Assembly (NCBI RefSeq): GCF_000622405.1
Contig: NZ_JASF01000005.1
Location: 930,001 to 994,000, forward strand
Reading direction: 5' to 3'
Source: Sulfitobacter donghicola DSW-25 = KCTC 12864 = JCM 14565
Lineage (GTDB): Bacteria > Pseudomonadota > Alphaproteobacteria > Rhodobacterales > Rhodobacteraceae
Length of the DNA stretch: 64,000 nt
The notes under the pieces were generated by a model. The model ran no database searches. It was given only the letters and a program-made list of their open reading frames with translations, and had not been told where the DNA came from. Of the stretch, positions 1-5,664 are shown in pieces. The first letter of the stretch is position 1; each line of letters opens with the position of its first letter. Position numbers and translations under genes: made by a program.

Positions 1-81
1 ATGGAAGGCCGCCTGGCGTGATGCCCAAGAGAGGGGCGTTTCATCGTTGATGAAAGGCAAAAGGGGAAAGAGCTTGGCCAT
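1..81 (-). CDS. tniQ: TniQ family protein, N-terminal fragment (gene runs off the left edge)
   Basis: Only the first 27 codons are inside the window. The minus-strand ATG at 81 opens a frame beginning MAKLFPLLPFINDETPLSW, which resembles the usual TniQ/TnsD start (a proline-rich stretch followed by an ES/ET-L-S-W motif). It follows the tnsC stop with two bases between them, in the string TGATCATG that also links tnsB to tnsC. TniQ/TnsD proteins choose the target site in Tn7-like and Tn5053-like transposons. That role is inferred from family and position, because the diagnostic zinc-binding part lies outside the window and the target type cannot be read. Confidence 0.7.
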   Translation of the reverse strand, partial: MAKLFPLLPFINDETPLSWASRQAAFH

Positions 82-83
82 GA

Positions 84-1058
84 TCAGCTTACCCGCTTTC
101 GCGTCTTGGAACGGCGCTTCACGACCAGCTCATCATCCTCATCAGCATCCGGTTTGAGAAGCCAGAACTGCTCTGCATAGAAGACGTTCTTTTGCGCGGT
201 ACAGCCCTCCTGCATGCCCCAAGCGCGTGCGAAGTGATCAATCGTAAGGTCGGCATCATCCGCAACAAGAGCCATCTCAATAGCATGCACAATAAGTTCA
301 ACGGCGCGACCGAAACGGTACCTGGCCCCATGAAACAGGCGCGCAATAAGATCGGCCTCAACTGGCGCGCCACGCCCTGCCCGGTCGCAATAATAAGTCA
401 AGATGTCCTTGAACAGTTCACCGTCGACTTCCTCCGACAACGTCGGCAGGATGATGGTCGAGAACCGGCGCTGGACCTGAGGGTCCGTCCGAATAATCTT
501 GCCGAGATCCTCCGTCCCGGAAAGAACGACAACAAGCGCGTCATCGCCCTGCATCAATGACTTGAGGGCGCGCAAGATCATGCCACGGTCAGCGCAGAAG
601 AGATCATGTGCTTCGTCGATCCAAAGTACAGCGGTTCCCATCAGGCGCAGGCGTTCCTGCAAGAGCTCCCAGAGTGCCCATGCCTCTTTGCGTTTTGAAG
701 CCTCGACGTATCCAGTCTTCTGCAGCAGCGCGAGCGTCATACTCTTGAATGTCGCAGGGCTGGGCACCGAACATTTGATGTATCGCGGCTGACCGTACTC
801 GCCCTCGGCCAAAACCGGTTGCTTGGCCAATGCACGATCCACAAGGTGCGATTTCCCGCTGCCAGGGCCACCGATCATCAGGACACCCCGGGTCTCCCCA
901 GTTTTTGTGACACGGAGAGGTTCAGGCATCAAATTGCCCAGTTCGTCCCGCTGCAGCAGCCGTTCGAGATGCTCTGTGATCTCGGCGTCACGCTCAGAAG
1001 CAATGTGGAAATTTCGTACTGTTTCGAGAGTACGGGCGATGGTTGCGTGGTCAGTCAT
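84..1058 (-). CDS. tnsC: TnsC/TniB-type AAA+ transposition regulator
   Basis: This AAA+ ATPase of about 324 residues should link target selector and transposase in a Tn7/Tn5053-like element. Visible motifs are Walker A GGPGSGKS near residues 63-70, Walker B LWIDEAHD near 145-152, a sensor-1-like SGTEDL near 180, and a QRRF arginine motif near 196-199. The length suits TniB/short TnsC rather than the longer Tn7 TnsC. I chose the ATG at 1058; it has GGAAG eight bases upstream, and an in-frame TTG lies two codons earlier. The start follows the tnsB stop within the string TGATCATG, so translation is probably coupled. The C-terminus is basic (KRRSKTRKR), perhaps a contact for TniQ or DNA. The family call is firm; partner contacts are inferred. 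Confidence 0.9.
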   Translation of the reverse strand: MTDHATIARTLETVRNFHIASERDAEITEHLERLLQRDELGNLMPEPLRVTKTGETRGVLMIGGPGSGKSHLVDRALAKQPVLAEGEYGQPRYIKCSVPSPATFKSMTLALLQKTGYVEASKRKEAWALWELLQERLRLMGTAVLWIDEAHDLFCADRGMILRALKSLMQGDDALVVVLSGTEDLGKIIRTDPQVQRRFSTIILPTLSEEVDGELFKDILTYYCDRAGRGAPVEADLIARLFHGARYRFGRAVELIVHAIEMALVADDADLTIDHFARAWGMQEGCTAQKNVFYAEQFWLLKPDADEDDELVVKRRSKTRKRVS

Positions 1059-1060
1059 GA

Positions 1061-3238
1061 TCAATCTTCCTCAACTTTGAGAGACGGTGATGTCGTCGCG
1101 GATGCGACCTTGGGTGCAGGGGCGTTCTGGGTGGCATCAGTGCGTGATGAAGGGCCAGCTGCTGGATCGGCAGACTGTGCATCAATGGCATCGGGGAGTT
1201 CACGTCCGACTTTGCCGGCGGTCTGCTTCGGGGCCTTGCGCTCAAAGAACTCAACACCTGCGATTACCCGGGCTTCGGCGCGGTCCGCAGCATCGCCAGA
1301 CCAGTCCTCAAGATTAAGGCTGGCGGCGGACATTGCCTTGGCATTTCGTGATGCAATCGCTTTGATCGCCTCACGGACGGCAACCATGTCCACACGGTTC
1401 GAAGCTGGGCTTGCTGCACGTACATGACGTACTGCGGTCAACCACGTCTGCGCAGCTACCCCTTCGAGGGATGGATCTACCGCAGGGATTTCAAACCAGT
1501 CCGGCCCCATCTTCACCGAAATTGCTCCGATGTCTTTCGGATGCCAACGGACATCCACTTTGTGCGGGTCCTTGCGACGCATCCAGGTCGCCAAAGCTTC
1601 AGATTGGTACCGCACGCCGAGAACGGTGATCCCCGTTTTCTCAAGGTTGTATTTCTGGCGCTGGCCAAAAACGAGCCGCGAATGATACATGTCCGGTGGG
1701 CTCTGAACGCCATACTTCTTGCTCAGACGGCGCCAGCACTCGATTGGTGTTTCTCCATCAAGGCTCCGGTGTGGCGTATTGTGATAGATATCAACAACCC
1801 AGCGAATGAAGGCGAAAGTGACGTCCTCCAGCTTCATTGCAGCCCGCTTCTCAGGGTCTGCATCCCCTTTTTCACGAATGTTGGAAAACGTTCGTCCCGG
1901 CATGCGTGCCGCCAAATCCGTAGCCATCGTCCCGAAGACCCGTTCAATCATTCCGCGAAGCTCTGGCGTGCCGTTGATTGCGATTTCAGCCGCAATGCCA
2001 AGGTCGGCACAGGCAAAACGGAAGCGCTCAGACTTAAAAGCAAGGCCACCATCGGTCACCAGAAGCTCTGGTGTACCATGCATGTCCCAAGAGCTCAGAG
2101 AGCCGGTAGCATCCGCCCAGAGACCCTTGTTCGACACCACCATCTGCAATGCTTGTACTGCAGCCTCTCCTCCTGGATTACGGCTCAGTACCATCGCCAG
2201 AATGCATCGAGATGTGCAGCAAATTACGGCTGTCAGCGTCCATCGAGTCTTCGAGCCATCCAAACCGAGGGATTTCTTCTCCTCTTCGGTAAGAAGCCCG
2301 TAAATCTCAGCGCTCTCCATGATGGAGATGGCATCAACCGTCCACTCATCCATCTCAACCCGCTGAAGCAGCCGCGTCAGTTCCAGTCCATTAATAACCG
2401 GACGAAACTTCTTACGAGCTGCCGCCTCACCATTTCGGGCAATTTCGACGGTAAAAGGGTCAAGGTTCCGAATTGCGCGGCGCACCGTTTCATAGCTCGG
2501 AGCTGTAAGCGGCTCCCGACCTTCGGCAACCCGTTCCTCGTTCCGATCATGAAATGCGATCAGAACATTCTCATGGGTCAACTTAATCGACGGCTTTTCA
2601 AGTGACAAATACCCGCGCACTTCTTTCATCATCAGCCCATAAGCCTCTGGCGACATAAGCTTGGTCCGGTTGCCGCGCCGTGCCATGCCGTCAATAAGCC
2701 CAGGCAACCCAAATTCAGCCTTCGCCGACAACCATCGGCGCAGGGTTCGAGGACTTGGCAACTTTGTGAAGTCTACAGATTGGTCAATTTGGTTGGAGCC
2801 GAAGCGGTTCAGGTTCTCGACATAATCGAGCGCCATCCCGCGGATCAGTTTCAAATTAACTTTGATACTTTCATCTGTCCGGTTGACCTTCCGGTCGCGC
2901 TCAAGCTCTAAAAACCCTTCGCAAAATGCATCTTTCTTGGAGACACGGGCATGCGGTCTGCCGTCGAGCCCAGAAATTAAAGTGGTGCTTCCGCGAAGCC
3001 GCCGCTTGGCCTCATCAGGAAGGAAGAAGTTACGCTCAACATGAATTCGACCGAGCCCACCAAGACGGCTGAGCTGATCATGACTGAAGGAACGCGACAA
3101 GCCTCGGCTGTCATCCAGTGTCATGACGTAGCCCTCCTCGTTGCGGGGACCTACAGTCCAAGGTGAGCCTTCAATGTGAACACGGTCGTATTTACCGAAG
3201 GCGTAGTTTGCGTTTTCGTTGCGAAATGAGAGATCCAT
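1061..3238 (-). CDS. tnsB: TnsB-like DDE transposase (Mu/Tn7 integrase family)
   Basis: This 725-residue strand-transfer transposase is the expected length for TnsB. An N-terminal DNA-binding region with a helix-turn-helix-like stretch (LPSPRTLRRWLSAK, near residue 160) precedes an RNase H-fold catalytic core. The likely triad is D297 (MDEWTVD), D396 (LLVTDGG) and E432 (GMIERVF), giving a D,D-35-E spacing. A beta-barrel/Mu C-terminal region follows, and the last roughly 100 residues are low-complexity and Ala/Pro/Ser-rich, where TnsB proteins contact TnsC. The ATG at 3238 has AAAGGA upstream. Upstream is a shortened paralogue of the same family; downstream tnsC is coupled. The catalytic residues look intact, so this is probably the active transposase. 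Confidence 0.92.
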   Translation of the reverse strand: MDLSFRNENANYAFGKYDRVHIEGSPWTVGPRNEEGYVMTLDDSRGLSRSFSHDQLSRLGGLGRIHVERNFFLPDEAKRRLRGSTTLISGLDGRPHARVSKKDAFCEGFLELERDRKVNRTDESIKVNLKLIRGMALDYVENLNRFGSNQIDQSVDFTKLPSPRTLRRWLSAKAEFGLPGLIDGMARRGNRTKLMSPEAYGLMMKEVRGYLSLEKPSIKLTHENVLIAFHDRNEERVAEGREPLTAPSYETVRRAIRNLDPFTVEIARNGEAAARKKFRPVINGLELTRLLQRVEMDEWTVDAISIMESAEIYGLLTEEEKKSLGLDGSKTRWTLTAVICCTSRCILAMVLSRNPGGEAAVQALQMVVSNKGLWADATGSLSSWDMHGTPELLVTDGGLAFKSERFRFACADLGIAAEIAINGTPELRGMIERVFGTMATDLAARMPGRTFSNIREKGDADPEKRAAMKLEDVTFAFIRWVVDIYHNTPHRSLDGETPIECWRRLSKKYGVQSPPDMYHSRLVFGQRQKYNLEKTGITVLGVRYQSEALATWMRRKDPHKVDVRWHPKDIGAISVKMGPDWFEIPAVDPSLEGVAAQTWLTAVRHVRAASPASNRVDMVAVREAIKAIASRNAKAMSAASLNLEDWSGDAADRAEARVIAGVEFFERKAPKQTAGKVGRELPDAIDAQSADPAAGPSSRTDATQNAPAPKVASATTSPSLKVEED

Positions 3239-3275
3239 GATGAATTCCTTTATGCGGGATCTGAAAAAGATGGCT

Positions 3276-3295
3276 GCGTCGGCCCATGCCGACGC
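3276..3295 (-). terminator. Hairpin between the short TnsB paralogue and tnsB (possible attenuator)
   Basis: A perfect 8-bp stem GCGTCGGC/GCCGACGC with a 4-base loop lies in the 78-bp gap between the shortened integrase gene and tnsB. On the minus strand it is followed within a few bases by a CTTTTTC run, so it could end or attenuate transcripts before tnsB. This is the only non-overlapping junction in the operon, and it may set the dose of TnsB. The hairpin is seen in the sequence; the function is inferred. Confidence 0.45.
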
Positions 3296-3316
3296 GCCGG
3301 AAGATGAAAAGACCGA

Positions 3317-4027
3317 TCAGTCTTCAGTGCTGGCCATATCGGTGACAGGATTGGTCGGTTCGAGCGGGATGCTCTCCGTTGTTGTCCACAGTTGAGAGAA
3401 GACGCGTTCGATTGTGCCTCGAATCTCAGGGGCAGCATCAATGCCAATTTTAAAATCGACCTCGAGACACTCGACGTCGCAAAACTTCCGTCGGAATTCC
3501 GAACCTGAATCAGATACAATAGTCTCTGGTGCCCCATCAAACCCGAAACCTTCAGGCACAGCCGCAACGTCATTCAGACTGGACGCTGCTCTCTTCTGGA
3601 AACCAGCGGCTGACCCGCAACGGGCAATTCGAACAGAATACGGGTCCAGATCGTGAATAATACGACGGACAACCTCGCGGCGCGGAGACGGGAGAGAACA
3701 GAAACCCTTCGCCATACGACGCAAGTTATGGGCAGCTACTTGGCGCTCGATGCCACTATAAACTGCAGAGATGGTCAGCAGGTCCGGCGACAAATACGAC
3801 GCTACGCAGTCCATCACGATTTCTACCATATCCGGATCCATCCGGTCATAGTGAATTCCGGATCTCTTTCTCTGAGCTCCATCGAGGATAATCTGCATCA
3901 GGGTTTGGACAGCATTTTCGGCAAGGTGATCTTCAAACATGGGTTCTTCTTTCGAATTTGTTGTGACTTGAGACGGCGCAGCGAAATGCTTGATGCCATT
4001 TTGTAAAGGAGCGAAAATATCATCCAT
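3317..4027 (-). CDS. Shortened TnsB-family paralogue lacking the first catalytic Asp
   Basis: This 236-residue protein is encoded between tnsA and tnsB. Residues 66-150 align with tnsB residues of about 197-280 (shared YLS..., RRxIxxLDPxxVxIARxGxAA). It then jumps to the block equivalent to tnsB 387-440 (GAPETIVSDSG and APEIRGTIERVF). The skipped stretch of about 106 residues carries the first catalytic aspartate, whereas the second Asp (D173) and the Glu (E207) remain. The frame is open and starts at ATG 4027 with a near-perfect ribosome-binding site, AGGAGGTG, embedded in the end of tnsA. It is coupled by the string TGATCATG. It cannot form a normal DDE active site. It may bind TnsB, DNA or TnsA as a regulator, or be a decaying duplicate; the retained coupling and open frame argue for the former. 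The first 60 residues are not recognised. Confidence 0.75.
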   Translation of the reverse strand: MDDIFAPLQNGIKHFAAPSQVTTNSKEEPMFEDHLAENAVQTLMQIILDGAQRKRSGIHYDRMDPDMVEIVMDCVASYLSPDLLTISAVYSGIERQVAAHNLRRMAKGFCSLPSPRREVVRRIIHDLDPYSVRIARCGSAAGFQKRAASSLNDVAAVPEGFGFDGAPETIVSDSGSEFRRKFCDVECLEVDFKIGIDAAPEIRGTIERVFSQLWTTTESIPLEPTNPVTDMASTED

Positions 4028-4029
4028 GA

Positions 4030-4707
4030 TCACACCTCCTGCGCTTTAAAGAGTTCGGTCGCATGGGTGATGCGTTCGTGCTGGACGAGCTTAAGATGCC
4101 CGGACCGGATGAGCCGGACGATGGCGCGAAACCCCATGCCATCGAGACCTGTTTCAGCAACGAGAGTTCCGATTGCGGTGACACCTGAGCACGTACTGAC
4201 AACGCGTTTCGCAATCTCATCGGCGTCAGGATCTGTCACACGAACCGAATGCAGCAGCTTTGCATTGAACAATTCTGTCGGATCGACGTCCTCTTCAGTG
4301 AAGAGGCGAAAATCTGACAGAAAGCCCTGAAGCATGGCCTGTGCTTTGATGCGGGCCAGCTTGGCGATATACTCGGCAGTCGCATATTTCGTCGGGCGAA
4401 CGGCGTATCCAACCCACTTCCCGTCGCACTGTTGCACAACCAAATCGATAAAGTGCTTATGATAGACTCCGTCATCATCGTACCATTCGAAAACAATCTG
4501 ATCGAAGATGGCCGCAGTCTCAGGTCGTGTAGAAAGGATCAACGCTCCCTTCATTTCGAGATGGCTTTCGGTACCGAGGCACCGACCAGGTCCGTCGCCG
4601 ACAATGATCTGCCCTGTGAAATGATACGATGAGCCGACTTGTGTTGAGCGGTTGCCAGAACTGGCTTCGGGAAGGCGGAAGCCGCCGGGGTGGAATGGAT
4701 ATGACAT
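4030..4707 (-). CDS. tnsA: TnsA-like endonuclease of a Tn7-type transposon, active site partly altered
   Basis: This 225-residue protein has the layout of Tn7 TnsA: a restriction-endonuclease-like N-terminal half and a winged-helix-like C-terminal half (about 140-225) that should contact TnsC. TnsA cuts the 5' ends so that the element moves by cut-and-paste. Candidate acidic residues are E48/E51 (GTESHLE) and D88 (HFIDLVV). Where the family normally has an E/QxK lysine, this protein reads YAVRPTK, so the lysine appears to be Arg (R104), with a Lys three residues later. Nicking could therefore be reduced, or K107 could substitute. I chose ATG 4707, with GAGG nine bases upstream; an in-frame TTG lies six codons earlier. 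It heads the transposition operon. Confidence 0.75.
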   Translation of the reverse strand: MSYPFHPGGFRLPEASSGNRSTQVGSSYHFTGQIIVGDGPGRCLGTESHLEMKGALILSTRPETAAIFDQIVFEWYDDDGVYHKHFIDLVVQQCDGKWVGYAVRPTKYATAEYIAKLARIKAQAMLQGFLSDFRLFTEEDVDPTELFNAKLLHSVRVTDPDADEIAKRVVSTCSGVTAIGTLVAETGLDGMGFRAIVRLIRSGHLKLVQHERITHATELFKAQEV

Positions 4708-4972
4708 AGTAATGTCCTCGTTCAATCAATGAGGCGAAAACCGGGACGTCGGATTTCGCTGTGACCTCACAAGCAACTTTCAGGCAAAGCTCCGCACCGC
4801 GGCTCAAATGAGCCGTTTTTCGTGGTTGCTGACCGAGAGAGCCAATTTCCATCAAGTCGATGGAAATGAGGTCTGTGTGAGGGAAGAGGCGTTCCTTGAA
4901 ATCGATGGCGTTAAACGCTACGATTTCAGACGAGAGCGGTGGAACTTGTTCTTCCGTGGTAGACACCTGCAT
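4520..4972 (-). CDS. Doubtful ORF overlapping the tnsA start
   Basis: An open frame of 150 codons begins 265 bases upstream of tnsA and overlaps it by nearly 190 bases in another frame. The part before tnsA reads like ordinary protein (for example AELCLKVACEVTAKSDVP), but the start has no clear ribosome-binding site and I recognise no family. It could be a small leader gene, an old frameshifted extension, or chance. The decamer ATTGATTGAA occurs both just before this ORF and just before tnsA on the minus strand. A hairpin, GGCTCA-AA-TGAGCC, lies inside it at 4801-4814. Confidence 0.2.
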   Translation of the reverse strand: MQVSTTEEQVPPLSSEIVAFNAIDFKERLFPHTDLISIDLMEIGSLGQQPRKTAHLSRGAELCLKVACEVTAKSDVPVFASLIERGHYYVISIPPRRLPPSRSQFWQPLNTSRLIVSFHRADHCRRRTWSVPRYRKPSRNEGSVDPFYTT

Positions 4973-5143
4973 CGTTGGCGCTTTGCGGGTGTCTTCTTTT
5001 CAATCAATCGTCAGGCATGTTTGTCTCCGGTGTGATTAGAAGTTCAGGTTAAAGTATCGGCGGGCTGCTTTCTCGCAATCAGATCATACGTAAATCCGGC
5101 TTGAGTCCACGTTTTTATTTATATTATTCAGATGCTTGCGGGA

Positions 5144-5307
5144 ATTTCGTTCTTGTTTCGGTTTTCGCATTAATCGACCCCATTTCTTTGTCGGTTCGTT
5201 TTTCGGCACCACCACATTTTGAGATGCAGTCTATTTCTTGTCGTTTTTTCGGCGTTGCGAAGAAGCGGTTCGCACCACTCATTTCATGTTTTTTTTGACG
5301 TTCAGCC
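5144..5307 (-). repeat. Four degenerate repeats, candidate TnsB-binding sites of the transposon right end
   Basis: Four related segments start at 5144, 5182, 5233 and 5281 on the plus strand. They share a core near ATTTCnTTGTCG followed by a T-rich run and TCGGC or a variant. Read on the minus strand toward tnsA, the best copies give GCCGAAAAAACGACAAGAAAT and similar strings, which recall the GACAAnAAAG core of Tn7 TnsB sites. Irregular spacing (38, 51 and 48 bp), position just outside tnsA and orientation pointing inward all fit the right end of a Tn7-like element. The outer boundary, a TGT/ACA terminus with a 5-bp target duplication, could not be fixed. The rest of 4708-5664 holds only the two doubtful ORFs and the inverted repeats listed separately. 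Confidence 0.5.
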
Positions 5308-5346
5308 ATTTGGGAGCTGTTGGAATCCAATCTCCAGGCGAGAGTT

Positions 5347-5445
5347 TTAAGTCTTCTTGACCATCAACGATTCGCAAATCTGAAAAGATATTTTTTCAAA
5401 TGAGCTGACCTGACCACGAGGCTGGTTCGGTTTACTATTCCGCAT
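5347..5445 (-). CDS. Possible 32-residue small protein outside the repeat array
   Basis: The ATG at 5445 is preceded by AGGAGA at good spacing and lies in the string GATTGATCATG, the same one found at the tnsC start. The product is basic and polar (begins MRNSKPNQPRGQVSS) and matches no family I know. The frame is open further upstream to a TTG at 5562. The shared initiation string suggests it belongs to the transposon operon style rather than the chromosome. The short length keeps confidence low. Confidence 0.3.
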   Translation of the reverse strand: MRNSKPNQPRGQVSSFEKISFQICESLMVKKT

Positions 5446-5546
5446 GATCAATCTCCTATCCACCAGGTTGTTTGGGCGCTGCTCTGCAGATGCAGTGTCC
5501 GTTTCTATGCTCTCAATGTACGGCGGAAAGTCACGCAAATGCCAGC

Positions 5547-5564
5547 GTTTGATACCTATCAAAC
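5547..5564. promoter_or_regulatory. Perfect 18-bp inverted repeat, candidate operator 1
   Basis: GTTTGATACCTATCAAAC is a perfect palindrome (8-bp arms around CC), 101 bp upstream of the specificity-subunit-like gene. Its TGATA/TATCA core recurs in the next inverted repeat 23 bp away centre to centre, about two helical turns. That arrangement is typical of a dimeric repressor or controller bound at two sites. The regulator is not identified. Confidence 0.5.
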
Positions 5565-5569
5565 AAACG

Positions 5570-5588
5570 TCTATCAGGTGCTGATAGA
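5570..5588. promoter_or_regulatory. Perfect 19-bp inverted repeat, candidate operator 2
   Basis: TCTATCAGGTGCTGATAGA has perfect 8-bp arms around GTG and shares the TATCA/TGATA core with operator 1. It lies 76 bp before the ATG at 5665, so it probably overlaps or sits just upstream of that gene's promoter. Confidence 0.5.
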
Positions 5589-5664
5589 TATTTTACGGAA
5601 TCATGCGTATTGCGTTTTATCAAGCCGTACGTTCATGCAATATGAAAAAGCAGGGAGACTATAA

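Noticed and set aside
1424..2605. 393-codon plus-strand frame opposite tnsB
   Set aside because: It is antisense to a gene with clear DDE motifs, has atypical composition (Cys/His/Arg-rich) and no recognisable domain.
4801..4820. Plus-strand terminator GGCTCAAATGAGCC followed by a T-run
   Set aside because: The stem is only 6 bp and no plus-strand gene lies upstream; on the minus strand no T-run follows. Noted only as a possible leader fold.
5124..5309. Minus-strand ORF of about 61 codons with repeated KKRQE-like segments
   Set aside because: The repeats fit DNA-level TnsB sites better. Two of three spacings happen to be multiples of three, but the third (38 bp) is not, and there is no usable ribosome-binding site.
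1..5600. CRISPR-associated transposon
   Set aside because: No cas genes or CRISPR repeats occur anywhere in the window. tniQ continues outside, so the targeting type is open, but there is no evidence for CRISPR guidance here.
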